Numbered from the stretch's first letter, positions 35,467 through 44,416 are shown. The stretch: 64,000 bases of DNA from JAVBQL01 sp031549085 (GCA_031549085.1 JAVBQL010000013.1:62001-126000), one strand, 5' to 3'. Numbers and translations are program-made. Notes: generated by a model from the sequence alone, not told the origin.

Positions 35467-36207
35467 TTAAATATATCTGCTAAAATCTTTCATAAAAAGA
35501 TTAATTGCTTTCTCAATATTCATCTCTTCAAGTGGTTTAAAATATTTATGAATTGGCTTTCCAATATTTCTTTCTCCCTTAAGAAATGTAAAAATATTTA
35601 AATTCACATCTTCAATATAGCTCATGATAGAATGAGTAGGTTTTGCTCCAAGAGGATTTTCAGGTAATTTAGAGTAATCACCACCCAATTGGCTCTCCAA
35701 TTGAAATAGATAACAAGAAATTTTAGGATAGCAAGTTTTTAATAGATGAAAATCGATTAAAATTCGTTTAATCATTGCATTTTCGGCATATGCTTTGCAT
35801 TCTACTCCGAAAATAAATTTTCCATCAATAAAAACATGTCTATCTACACTTAAACCATAATTATAAGTTGAAATATTTTTTAAAATATAGTTTTTAACCT
35901 CTTCATTCTCAATTTTCTCTACATAAGATCTTTGAATAGGGATTTTTATTTTTTTTGAATTTATCTCCAATCTTGATTCATCGCCACCTAACCTATCCCA
36001 AGCAGCTTTAATAATTTCAGTAGTAATGTGTTTTTGTAAATCCTCTTTCATAAAATAAATAAATTCGTCATAAGTTATGCCATAATCATAATAATTTTTA
36101 TCATACTCACTATCATCATCATATTTATATTTGTAATTAGTATCAGAATCAAGAAATGTAGTTAATTTGTTGTAATCATCTATTATTTGTTCTACTGCTC
36201 TATCCAC
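35467..36207 (-). CDS. Restriction endonuclease subunit candidate (PD-(D/E)XK), second subunit
   Basis: A 246-residue protein with a recognisable nuclease site: Asp128 in FIDGK, then Glu136-Cys-Lys138 (GVECKAY), that is D-x7-E-x-K. The acidic, Tyr-rich N-terminus (15-50) is low in complexity. The gene directly downstream of a second ECK-containing protein, with an 11-base gap, suggests a two-subunit enzyme like Bpu10I or BbvCI, in which each subunit cuts one strand. I could not match the recognition domain. No methyltransferase gene follows: the next gene is rsmH. Confidence 0.55.
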   Translation of the reverse strand: MDRAVEQIIDDYNKLTTFLDSDTNYKYKYDDDSEYDKNYYDYGITYDEFIYFMKEDLQKHITTEIIKAAWDRLGGDESRLEINSKKIKIPIQRSYVEKIENEEVKNYILKNISTYNYGLSVDRHVFIDGKFIFGVECKAYAENAMIKRILIDFHLLKTCYPKISCYLFQLESQLGGDYSKLPENPLGAKPTHSIMSYIEDVNLNIFTFLKGERNIGKPIHKYFKPLEEMNIEKAINLFMKDFSRYI

Positions 36208-36218
36208 TTTCTCTATCC

Positions 36219-37064
36219 TTATATTTTAATCAGTCTACCTTTTTCGGTTGCTCTCTCATTATTAAACCACTCTTTATTTAGGTAATCTTTTACATAATCA
36301 TATAGATCTTTAATTACTTTATAATCAATTGGTTTTTTATCATTAACTCTATTTTTAGTGCTATTTCTTTTCTCTCTTCTTAAAATAAAAATTTCATCTA
36401 TTGGAATATTTTTTAAATTCACATCATCTCTTAAGGCATTTTGCTCTGCAACAACAATATATAGCGAGTAGGGATTCCCCTGTTTTAATAGTTGTGCTTC
36501 ATAGATAGACTGCCCCAACATAGTTGATGGAATAAATGTTTTACACTCTATAGCAACACTAGGAACAATAATTTCAAGAGATTCTCTATTTCCATTACAC
36601 TCAAAAGTACACTTAATAAATTTTGAAATTGTAAAATCTTGATTCTTATAATTGATAAATACATTTGGGTGCATTAAAAAATCTTTTAAATTTTTTGGAG
36701 CAAAAGATAGGTCTGTATAAGCATTTGCTGACCCCATATATATCAAGCCCTCATTTACACTTGATTGAATTGAAGGAATATCTTTGAATAGATAGAATAA
36801 AAATTCTTCCATAATAGATGAGGACATTTTATCTTGCATTTTAAAATATTTATCCTCATTTGTAAGTTTATCTACGAAATTCTTGTATTCATTTAGTATT
36901 TGAACTTTCTTTTCTAATTCAATTTTATTTTCGGAATTCAAATTATTATTTTCCTTTGACCAAATACTATAAAGACTATATAATTCTTTAATGATTTTAT
37001 CATTATTACTTTGAGATACTTTTTTTGCAACAAGCGTTCCATGTGGAGTATAATTTTTTCTCAT
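36219..37064 (-). CDS. Bpu10I-type restriction endonuclease subunit candidate
   Basis: A 281-residue protein. The N-terminus (TPHGTLVAKKV) and SSSIMEEFLFYLF at about 81-93 resemble the Bpu10I family as I remember it. The catalytic core is AIECKTF with Glu173 and Lys175; the matching Asp is not obvious. The C-terminus is basic. With the following gene it would make a heterodimeric type II enzyme. Local composition is even lower in G+C than its neighbours, and the pair separates rsmH from a two-component system, consistent with transfer. No partner methyltransferase is visible within the window. Confidence 0.55.
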   Translation of the reverse strand: MRKNYTPHGTLVAKKVSQSNNDKIIKELYSLYSIWSKENNNLNSENKIELEKKVQILNEYKNFVDKLTNEDKYFKMQDKMSSSIMEEFLFYLFKDIPSIQSSVNEGLIYMGSANAYTDLSFAPKNLKDFLMHPNVFINYKNQDFTISKFIKCTFECNGNRESLEIIVPSVAIECKTFIPSTMLGQSIYEAQLLKQGNPYSLYIVVAEQNALRDDVNLKNIPIDEIFILRREKRNSTKNRVNDKKPIDYKVIKDLYDYVKDYLNKEWFNNERATEKGRLIKI

Positions 37065-37193
37065 AAAGTATAAAACATCCAGCTAATTTTATTTTCTCTC
37101 TCTTTTAAAAATGATACAACCTGCATAATACATAAAAACTACCTCATAGTCAAAATATTTTAATAGCTCTTAAAAAAACATCAATTCTTTAAA

Positions 37194-38486
37194 TTAATTA
37201 ATAGGCAAAAGTATTCTAAAAGTTGTTCCAACGTTAACTTCACTCTCTACAGAGATAGAGCCCCTATGGAGCAAAACTATATGTTTTGCAATTGAGAGCC
37301 CAAGCCCTGTCCCTCCACTCTTTTTACTCCTTGCCTTATCAACAACATAGAACCTCTCAAAGACCCGATTCAATTTACTTTTCTCTATTCCAATTCCGCT
37401 ATCTTTTACAAGAATCTCAATTTCATTATCATTAGAATTATTAATTAATATTTTTATACCACCCTTTTCACTATATTTTATAGCATTATCTATCAAATTA
37501 ATAAACAACTCTTCCAACATTCCATGGTTGCCCATAACAACAGTTTTATTGATACTGCTCTCTATATCCAGTGTAAGTTCTCTATTTCTAAGTGGCTCCA
37601 TAAATATTGTCTTAATACTTTTTATAAGAGTATGAATATCAATTTTTTCAAGTTCTATCTTCTCCCTATTAAGCTCAAGCTTTGAGAGGTTTAGAAGATC
37701 TTTGACTATATTTATAAGTCTTGTTGTATTATTTTTTATAATTGTTAAGTATTCTCTCTTGCTCTCATCACTCTCATCATCAATGAGATAGTCGACAAAG
37801 CCCAATATCGCTGTAAGAGGAGTATTAAGCTCATGAGATACATTGGCAACTAGGTCCGTTTTAAACTGCTCAAGTTTTTTGAATGGTGTTATATCATAAC
37901 AGATAAGAATCGCAGATTTCAAATTTGAGAGGTAGTAGCTTGAACAGATAAAAGATTTGTTTGATATTTTAACCTCTCTCTGTCTGTTCTCTTTTTTCGT
38001 AATACTTTTCTTTATCATACTACAGAGAGTATTATCCCTTATAAACTCCCAGTAAAACCTGTTCTTATAATCCTTTACATCAAATATCTTTTTAAAGCTC
38101 TTATTGGCAAAGAGAATCTCCCCTCTGTTTGAGATCTCTACAATTGCTTCATTTATAGAGTATAGAAGATGTGAGAGAATCTCTCTTTCCATCTTTAGCT
38201 CCGTTATCCTCTTTTTAAAACCATATAGAAGATGACGCTTTTTTCGTAGGAATATATCTCGCCCTCTATTAAATTTGCGTATTGAGTAGAGAGGATAGAC
38301 AGCTAAAGATAGTAAGCCACAGATCACAATAAATATAGCAAAATTTTTATAGGAGCTATAATTTTCACTATTAATTAATAAAATTCTCGCAGAGAGCAGT
38401 ATGAGCGAAACAATTACAAAATCTAGAATAAGAAAGGAGATAAGCCTACTCTTTATTTTTGAATTTATATCCAACCCCTCTGACAT
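37194..38486 (-). CDS. Membrane sensor histidine kinase (PhoR-like)
   Basis: A 430-residue protein. Two transmembrane segments (about 14-36 and 46-66) enclose only a short loop, so the signal is probably sensed in the membrane or by the PAS-like domain (about 100-200). The phospho-acceptor is His218 in VANVSHELNTPLTAI. The ATPase domain shows the N box (LINLIDNAIKYS), DSGIGI and GGTGLGLS. Its start overlaps the upstream response-regulator gene by 41 bases, so the two are a co-translated pair. Confidence 0.9.
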   Translation of the reverse strand: MSEGLDINSKIKSRLISFLILDFVIVSLILLSARILLINSENYSSYKNFAIFIVICGLLSLAVYPLYSIRKFNRGRDIFLRKKRHLLYGFKKRITELKMEREILSHLLYSINEAIVEISNRGEILFANKSFKKIFDVKDYKNRFYWEFIRDNTLCSMIKKSITKKENRQREVKISNKSFICSSYYLSNLKSAILICYDITPFKKLEQFKTDLVANVSHELNTPLTAILGFVDYLIDDESDESKREYLTIIKNNTTRLINIVKDLLNLSKLELNREKIELEKIDIHTLIKSIKTIFMEPLRNRELTLDIESSINKTVVMGNHGMLEELFINLIDNAIKYSEKGGIKILINNSNDNEIEILVKDSGIGIEKSKLNRVFERFYVVDKARSKKSGGTGLGLSIAKHIVLLHRGSISVESEVNVGTTFRILLPIN

Positions 38487-39210
38487 TTTTTATAAAATCT
38501 TTCAAAAAAACAATCTTGTTCTTTATATGTGTTATATGAACATCAATAGTTCTATCAATGACATAGTAATCACTTCCAAAAACTATGTCAATTATCTTAT
38601 CTCTCGTATAGGGATAGCCCCTCTTTGAAGCCAAAAGCTCCAATATTTTGAACTCTGTAAAGGTCAGCTGAAATTCATTTTTATTCTTATCATAAACAAT
38701 AAATTTCTCCCTATCAATAAATATCTCATCTTCTATATTTATCATGTTAGTGTTATCTTGATTATTAGGGGTGCTCTTATCACTTCCCTCACTTACAGAT
38801 GCTCGTCGGAATAGTGCCCTAACTCTGGCCAAGAGCTCATTTGGAAAAAATGGCTTGATTATATAGTCATCTGTCCCTGCATCAAAGCCAAGAAGCCTAT
38901 CTTTTTCGCTCTGCTTTGCCGTAAGCATAACTATTGGTATATTTTTATAATTTGGATTTTTTCTAACAATTTTACAGAGCTCTATTCCGCTATAGTCAGG
39001 TAGCATTATATCAAATATAATAAGTGAAATTGTCTCTTTTGAACTACTTTTTGACTTGCCATTTACATCATCAAAAAAGGAGATAAAGTCATCCCCATTA
39101 AAGAACTGCTTTACATTATAAAACTTATTGAGAGTTATAGAGATGAGTTTTGAGATATCCTCCTCATCTTCTACAACTACTATTGTTTTACTCTTATCTT
39201 CTTCTGTCAT
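38446..39210 (-). CDS. OmpR/PhoB-family response regulator
   Basis: A 254-residue regulator. The receiver domain has acidic pair EDEED at the N-terminus, phospho-acceptor Asp67 (IIFDIMLPDYSG), Thr in MLTAKQ and Lys in IIKPF. The winged-helix effector follows a polar linker (about 140-160) and ends in VRGVGYKFK. An insertion rich in Lys/Ser (50-59) precedes the phosphorylation strand. It should bind direct repeats upstream of target genes once phosphorylated by the overlapping kinase. Its start overlaps the stop of a membrane-protein gene (ATGA). Confidence 0.92.
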   Translation of the reverse strand: MTEEDKSKTIVVVEDEEDISKLISITLNKFYNVKQFFNGDDFISFFDDVNGKSKSSSKETISLIIFDIMLPDYSGIELCKIVRKNPNYKNIPIVMLTAKQSEKDRLLGFDAGTDDYIIKPFFPNELLARVRALFRRASVSEGSDKSTPNNQDNTNMINIEDEIFIDREKFIVYDKNKNEFQLTFTEFKILELLASKRGYPYTRDKIIDIVFGSDYYVIDRTIDVHITHIKNKIVFLKDFIKNVRGVGYKFKNKE

Positions 39211-39815
39211 ACTTGAATTTTATTATCTTTCTCTGACGTAACAAGCTGAAAAATTAGTGCTATACCAATAATAAATTCAATAATAGAGAAGACTAGACCA
39301 GGAAAATAACCGCCAACCATTATTGCGTATACTATATGCTGTATTCCGTTTCCAATGAGGCCAGTCATAACAAAAAATGAGAGAAAAAATAGACTTCCCT
39401 TCTCTTTTCTAACAAAGCCAATTAGAGCAATAATTAAAATCGCATATGCAACCATATAGAAGAACAAAAAGCCTGTTGTAGTATATGGAGTTGTGTTGTA
39501 TATCTCTTTTGTTAATCTGTAGATAAATGAACCTTTTATTGCAAACTCTGCATGAAAACCACCAGTGAACTCCTCTGCAAACTGCAAAAAATGGATAGCA
39601 ATACCGGCAAGGTAGGTTATCATTATATTGTCTCTAAATAGAGATTTTGTATCCTTTATATCAATAATAATATAGTAAAAAATCAATGCAATCACTGTGG
39701 TTGGAACAATTGTCAATATAAGGGTTAGCCCATGAGAAGTTTTTACACAGAATATAGATAGAAAGAGAGCTATAATAAGCGGAGCAATATGGCTAAATGT
39801 TAGATAGTTTTTCAT
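39207..39815 (-). CDS. Six-helix membrane protein, possibly HXXEE-like
   Basis: A 202-residue protein with about six hydrophobic segments. A conserved-looking polar block, HFLQFAEEFTGGFHAEF (about 75-91), recalls the HXXEE family of uncharacterised membrane proteins. The match is from memory of the motif only. It is first in a three-gene operon with an OmpR-type regulator and its kinase, with the stop overlapping the regulator start. It may modulate or be sensed by that system; this is inference. A 5'-proximal palindromic element lies at 39905-40000. Confidence 0.55.
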   Translation of the reverse strand: MKNYLTFSHIAPLIIALFLSIFCVKTSHGLTLILTIVPTTVIALIFYYIIIDIKDTKSLFRDNIMITYLAGIAIHFLQFAEEFTGGFHAEFAIKGSFIYRLTKEIYNTTPYTTTGFLFFYMVAYAILIIALIGFVRKEKGSLFFLSFFVMTGLIGNGIQHIVYAIMVGGYFPGLVFSIIEFIIGIALIFQLVTSEKDNKIQV

Positions 39816-39863
39816 GTTATTCCTTAATAAAAAATATGGTTAGAATTTTTGCAAGACTTTTCT

Positions 39864-39892
39864 AATCTCCCTGCCCCCTTTTCAAAAAGGGG
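39864..39892. terminator. CCCCCT-family hairpin downstream of dnaA
   Basis: CCCCCTTTT-CA-AAAAGGGG, preceded by AATCTCCCTG. It is related to the hairpins at 16969, 34184 and 47759. On the minus strand it follows dnaA. Confidence 0.5.
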
Positions 39893-39904
39893 TATATAAC
39901 TTAC

Positions 39905-40000
39905 ATTAGAGTATATGCAATACTGTCGGTCGATTTTTTTTTGAAATTGCTTAACGCAATTACGAAAAAATCTTTGCGACAATATCACATATACTCTAAT
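39905..40000. repeat. 96-bp palindromic element, AATTGC-core family
   Basis: Outer arms ATTAGAGTATATG (39905-39917) and CATATACTCTAAT (39988-40000) are perfect complements. Pairing continues imperfectly inward (TACTGTCGG against GCGACAATA). The core AATTGC-TTAAC-GCAATT is again palindromic. A related core occurs at about 62451. Confidence 0.65.
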
Positions 40001-40090
40001 TGCAAAAAATATACAAAAACCTTATCTTCAATTTTTCAAGAACTCTACCATCTTTATAGCATATATCCATTAATTTGAAATCTTTTTTTA

Positions 40091-41527
40091 TTAATTTGAG
40101 ATCTTTTTTATCAAAGTTTCCACATCATTTTTGATTTTGGGATCACTGCTCAAGAGGTCTTCAATCTTTTTTGTTGCATAGAGAACGGTGGCATGCTCTT
40201 TATCTCCAAAGTATGAGCCTATCTGCGGAGAGGAGAGTCTTGTTAGCTTCCTGCTTATATACATCGATATCTGTCTTGCAAGTGCAATAGATTTTGTTCT
40301 ATTGCTGCCTGTTATATCGTGAGATTTAAGGTGATAATACTCAGCAACAATTTGGATAATTTTATCAATCGATATAGGTGTTGCATAGATATCTTTAACT
40401 ATCTTATTTTTGAATTTTGAGATAACCATATCAAGTGTTATTGAGTTTATTTTCATTATGCTTGAGTATGCTTCAAGCTCTCTGAAGACTCCTTTAAGCT
40501 CTCTGATAGAGCCAACAAAGTTTGAACAGATATAGTCAATGGCATCACTTTTGATATTGATATTTGCATTAAGAGAGAGTGTCTTTAATATTGCAACACG
40601 AAGCTCATAATCTGCACTTCCAAGCTCTCCAGAGACCCCCATAGCAAATCTTCCGCGAAGTCTCTTCTCAAGGTTTTTAACCTCATCAACAGGCTTGTCA
40701 CAAGAGAAAACCATCTGCTTTTTGTTGTCGTATAGAGTATTAAAAATATGGAACATCTCCTCCTGAGTCTTCTCTTTTCCTGCAAAAAACTGAACATCGT
40801 CAAGAAGCAGAACATCAAGCGTTCTATACTTTATTCTAAACTGCTCTGGCCTGTTGGTTCTGCTTGTATATTCAACAAAGTCATTTGTAAACTGCTCTGA
40901 TGTAACATAGAGTACTTTTTTTGAAGGGAAATGTTCTCTTATATATTTCTCTATAGATTTTAGAAGGTGAGTCTTTCCAGAACCGCTCTCTCCCCAAAGA
41001 AAAAATGGGTTATACTTTATCCCCGGATCCTCTGCAACAGCCTTTGCCGTAAGAAGTGCAAACTCATTTGGACTTCCAATAACAAAAGATTCAAAAGAGT
41101 AGTCATCAAACACTCCATCTTTTGTCGTTCTTTGTCTTTCTGGTTTTTGTGAATTTATATTTTTCAAATCAGAGGAGGCATCTAATAGTTTATTATCATT
41201 GCTGCTCTTTGAAACATTTTCTTCATTATCACTATCTTGTTTTTGTGTACTACTGATTGGAGGAGTCTCCTCTCTTTTAACAATAACAAACTCAACGAAG
41301 CATTCATATCCTGATATAGATGACAAAATATTGGTCATCTGCTCTTTAAATTTCATTGCATTATCTTTAATGAAGAGTGAAGGTGCTGCAAGTCTTAAAA
41401 TCTTCTTCTCTGGTATAAAATCATAGAATGAGAGCCTCTCAATCCACATAAACATATCATTTGGGCTTACAAGACCAACAAGTTCCTTCTTAATCTCTTC
41501 CCAATATGCAAGATAACTATCAGACAT
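40091..41527 (-). CDS. dnaA: Chromosomal replication initiator DnaA
   Basis: A 478-residue protein with the four DnaA domains. Domain I covers 1-85 and domain II is a Ser/Asn/Asp-rich linker (88-140). Domain III is AAA+ with Walker A GESGSGKT (179-186) and Walker B LLLDDVQFF. Domain IV has the DNA-binding signature, here written GDKEHATVLYA instead of the usual GxRDHTTVxxA. It melts the origin and loads the helicase. Unusually, dnaN and recF do not follow; it is flanked by a two-component operon and by hemerythrin genes. The 590 bases upstream are very AT-rich. Confidence 0.95.
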   Translation of the reverse strand: MSDSYLAYWEEIKKELVGLVSPNDMFMWIERLSFYDFIPEKKILRLAAPSLFIKDNAMKFKEQMTNILSSISGYECFVEFVIVKREETPPISSTQKQDSDNEENVSKSSNDNKLLDASSDLKNINSQKPERQRTTKDGVFDDYSFESFVIGSPNEFALLTAKAVAEDPGIKYNPFFLWGESGSGKTHLLKSIEKYIREHFPSKKVLYVTSEQFTNDFVEYTSRTNRPEQFRIKYRTLDVLLLDDVQFFAGKEKTQEEMFHIFNTLYDNKKQMVFSCDKPVDEVKNLEKRLRGRFAMGVSGELGSADYELRVAILKTLSLNANINIKSDAIDYICSNFVGSIRELKGVFRELEAYSSIMKINSITLDMVISKFKNKIVKDIYATPISIDKIIQIVAEYYHLKSHDITGSNRTKSIALARQISMYISRKLTRLSSPQIGSYFGDKEHATVLYATKKIEDLLSSDPKIKNDVETLIKKISN

Positions 41528-42119
41528 TCAATCTCCAAAGTTATTAACAAACTTTTTAACATAAAAATAAAACAAATTTGTTAATAAATGTTTTTTTCAA
41601 AAATGTTTCTCAATTCAATTAAAACTCTAATTTATGCTATAGCACAACTTATAAATAATTTATAAAGAAATAAACAGTTTTTTTGATGCATGAAATTCAC
41701 TTATGACTAACATATTTATAATATTCTAACAAGTTATTAACAATATCCATTGTATAATAAATTCAAATCTTATTAAAAAAACTTTAATTTAAATATTAAT
41801 TCAAATAAACTGATTCGGTCATTATATATTATTTATTTTGAAATTTACAAGAAGATTTACTCTTATTTTAAAAAAACAAACCTATAGTCCATTAAGTAAG
41901 TAATAAATTTATTTAAAATAAAAAGTAATTTTCTATAAGTATATAAAAAAATTAACTATTTACTGTTTTCTACATAAATTTTTCTATTTTGAGTTGTATT
42001 TTTCCAAAATTAATACTATAAAAAAGATACCTCGGCCTATTTTGAATTTTTTAACAAAAAAGTCCATTCTTTTTTAAAAAATTAAATTTTTTAATATCTC
42101 AAAACTTAAAGGAGTAATA
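41528..42119. other. AT-rich region between dnaA and hemerythrin genes, candidate oriC
   Basis: 592 bases with no credible gene and more than 80% A+T by eye. Three copies of TTATTAACA, a plausible variant DnaA box, lie at 41541-41549 (plus), 41579-41587 (minus) and 41734-41742 (plus). Near matches include TTTTTAACA. No classical TTATCCACA box is seen, and the three could equally serve dnaA autoregulation. Long A/T stretches such as 41840-41960 would suit an unwinding element. Confidence 0.35.
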
Positions 42120-42554
42120 ATGGAAGATAAAGATTTTGTTGAGTGGGTAGATAAATATAGTGTTGGGATTCCAGATATAGATGAGCAGCATAAGAGTCTT
42201 GTAAATACTATTAACTATCTATTTGGAGAGTGCAAGAAGGGTGAGGAGGCCGCAAACAATGCCTTCAGAAAAACAATGAAGAGTCTTGTTGATTATGTAA
42301 AATTTCATTTTAAAACAGAAGAGGAGCTAATGATTAAGTATAACTTCCCAGAGGAGGGGTATAAAGCTCATAAAATTGAACATGAAAAATTTATAATTAA
42401 GGTTCTTGAAGTAGTCTCTGATTTTGAAAACGGTAAAAAATTTGTACCAAACCAAACAACTAGATTTTTAAGAGACTGGCTTTTGCAGCATATAGCAATT
42501 GTTGATAAAAACTACTCTGAATTTTTACAAAAAAATATGGGACTAAAAAAGTAG
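42120..42554 (+). CDS. Bacteriohemerythrin 1
   Basis: A 144-residue single-domain hemerythrin. All seven di-iron ligands are present: His24 (DEQH), His63 and Glu67 (HFKTEE), His84 and His88 (HKIEH), His124 and Asp129 (HIAIVD). It reversibly binds O2 at a non-haem di-iron site and may act in oxygen storage, delivery or sensing. AAAGGAG lies seven bases before the ATG. It is first of three related copies; the copy at 42599 follows after 44 bases and probably shares the transcript. Confidence 0.93.
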   Translation: MEDKDFVEWVDKYSVGIPDIDEQHKSLVNTINYLFGECKKGEEAANNAFRKTMKSLVDYVKFHFKTEEELMIKYNFPEEGYKAHKIEHEKFIIKVLEVVSDFENGKKFVPNQTTRFLRDWLLQHIAIVDKNYSEFLQKNMGLKK

Positions 42555-42598
42555 CTTTTAATAATATTTTTTATTAGAATTATAAGAAGGATATTAAG

Positions 42599-43024
42599 AT
42601 GACTAATAACATTTTTATGGAGTGGAGAGAGGAGTATAGTGTTGGAATTCCAAAGATAGATAACCAACATCAAGGTCTTATAAAGATGATAAATGACCTT
42701 TTTGAGGCGTGCAAAGAGGGAGAAGAGAAGGCAAACGAAGTTTTTAAAACAACCATGAAAGAGCTTGTTGGTTATATAAAAGTTCACTTCAAAACAGAGG
42801 AAGATCTCCTAACTATGTATGGGTATCCAGAAGAGGAGTTCAAAAAACATAAAAATGAACACGAAAAATTTGTAATTAAGATACTTGAAAATGTATCAGA
42901 TTTTGAAAGCGGAAAAAGATTTGTTCCAAATCAGATAACCAGCTTCTTAAAAGATTGGCTCCTTAACCACATAGCAGTAACAGATAAAAAATACTCTCTA
43001 TTTTTACAAGAAAAGATGAAATAA
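42599..43024 (+). CDS. Bacteriohemerythrin 2
   Basis: A 141-residue protein closely similar to the preceding one (YSVGIPKID, VHFKTEED, HKNEHEKF, NHIAVTDKKY), with all ligand positions kept. It is the product of a recent-looking tandem duplication. AAGGA precedes the ATG. The divergence lies mainly in helix surfaces, so the O2 pocket should be intact. Separate roles for the copies are not evident. Confidence 0.93.
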   Translation: MTNNIFMEWREEYSVGIPKIDNQHQGLIKMINDLFEACKEGEEKANEVFKTTMKELVGYIKVHFKTEEDLLTMYGYPEEEFKKHKNEHEKFVIKILENVSDFESGKRFVPNQITSFLKDWLLNHIAVTDKKYSLFLQEKMK

Positions 43025-43125
43025 GAAAATAATAATAGACACAAAATATTTTTTATAAAATGGATATTCCAATAATTACTTTTATACCTTAATCAATATA
43101 ATTATTAGATATAATATGTTTTTTT

Positions 43126-43154
43126 TTGATTTTTCTATAAAATAGTATTATATT
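43126..43154 (+). promoter_or_regulatory. Possible promoter of the third hemerythrin gene
   Basis: TTGATT (43126-43131), 17-base spacer, TATATT (43149-43154). A palindrome, ATAGATT-TAT-AATCTAT (43167-43183), lies just downstream and next to the ribosome binding site. It could be an operator. Confidence 0.4.
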
Positions 43155-43193
43155 AATAGAATTATGATAGATTTATAATCTATGGAGAGTTAA

Positions 43194-43643
43194 ATGAGCG
43201 GAAATTTTGTAGAGTGGTCAAAAGAGTTTTCCACTGGAATTGTAAAAATAGATAATCAGCATAAAAACCTTTTAAATATGACAAATAACCTTTTTAACGC
43301 CTCTAAACTTGGAGAGATAAAAGCAACTGAAATCTTTGAAGAGACCATGAAGGGTTTGGTTGACTACGTTAAATTTCACTTTAAAACAGAAGAGGAGCTG
43401 TTTTTGAAATATGACTATCCCAGCTATATAGAACATAAAGAGGAGCATGATAAATTTACTTTAAAAGTGTTGGATATGCTCTCCAGCTTTGACAATGGGA
43501 AAAAAGCCTTAATAATAGATATAACAAAATTCTTAAAAGAGTGGATATACAAACACATCGCAATAAGTGATAAAGAGTACTCCAATTTTCTGAATGAAAA
43601 AATGAAAGAAGATGAGTCAAAAACAAAAGAGGCTGTCTTATAA
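43194..43643 (+). CDS. Bacteriohemerythrin 3
   Basis: A 149-residue hemerythrin, more diverged than the first two. The ligand blocks DNQH, HFKTEEE, HKEEHDKF and HIAISDKEY are all present; the loop after KYDYP is two residues shorter. The tail is longer and charged (KEDESKTKEAVL). It sits 169 bases after copy 2 with its own candidate promoter and operator-like palindrome, so it may be regulated separately. Confidence 0.92.
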   Translation: MSGNFVEWSKEFSTGIVKIDNQHKNLLNMTNNLFNASKLGEIKATEIFEETMKGLVDYVKFHFKTEEELFLKYDYPSYIEHKEEHDKFTLKVLDMLSSFDNGKKALIIDITKFLKEWIYKHIAISDKEYSNFLNEKMKEDESKTKEAVL

Positions 43644-43681
43644 AGAGAAGCCTCTTTGATTTTTTTATATAAAATTATTTT

Positions 43682-44416
43682 TTAGTTGCTCAACATCTTC
43701 ATACTGAACATAGAGTCTGGGATATCAATATCAAGAACAACACTCTTCATATTCATTGTAGTTTTTGAATTTTTTCTCTTTAAATCTCTCATAACTGTAA
43801 TCGTTGGAAAATCTCTTGTTCCTATTCTTTTAACTTCAAGAATCTCCATCTCTTTTAACTTATCACCAGAGCTGTCACAAAGTATTATTTTTAGAGTTGT
43901 ATATGTCCCCTTCTCTACATATATAATCTGCTTTGCATATGACTCTTTTTTGCTTTTTGCTTTTAGTTCAAGTACATAGACATCTTTTCCATCCAACTGT
44001 GTCTCCTCTGTTATAACCCCTGTATATCTGGACTCCAAAGTATCATTATTTATAACATCCTCATTACTCATGTCAGAACCCATCATAGACTCTTTTAAAA
44101 GGTGCCCAACAATAGGAATAACAGCTTCTGCATCAGGAGAGTATAAAAAAAGGTTTCCATCTTTCTTTAAATATTTAGTTCCAAGATCATCCTGATTGGT
44201 AAATGTTATAAAGCTATCTTTTTGCCCTTTGGCATAGGCATCAAATGTCTTTATATACTTTCTTTTTCCCTGCTCTATTACAAGCTCTCCCTGATATTTT
44301 ATTGTATTATAGATACTGTTTGCATCCAGCTTACGAATAAGAGTCAACGCATCTTCTGCAAAACTGCTAAAGACAACAGCAAAAGAGATAAAAGTTAAAA
44401 AAAATATTTTTTTCAT
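43682..44416 (-). CDS. LolA-like outer-membrane lipoprotein-sorting protein
   Basis: A 244-residue protein with a signal peptide (1-20, cleaved after SFA). The body matches the MucB/LolA-like group often annotated as outer-membrane lipoprotein-sorting protein, including the segment MMGSDMSNEDVI and the strand-rich FPTITVMRD. Members are periplasmic half-barrels that bind lipid or acyl chains, sometimes linked to RND or ABC export genes; none is adjacent. It is convergent with the hemerythrin cluster. Whether it carries lipoproteins or another lipid is not shown. Confidence 0.75.
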   Translation of the reverse strand: MKKIFFLTFISFAVVFSSFAEDALTLIRKLDANSIYNTIKYQGELVIEQGKRKYIKTFDAYAKGQKDSFITFTNQDDLGTKYLKKDGNLFLYSPDAEAVIPIVGHLLKESMMGSDMSNEDVINNDTLESRYTGVITEETQLDGKDVYVLELKAKSKKESYAKQIIYVEKGTYTTLKIILCDSSGDKLKEMEILEVKRIGTRDFPTITVMRDLKRKNSKTTMNMKSVVLDIDIPDSMFSMKMLSN

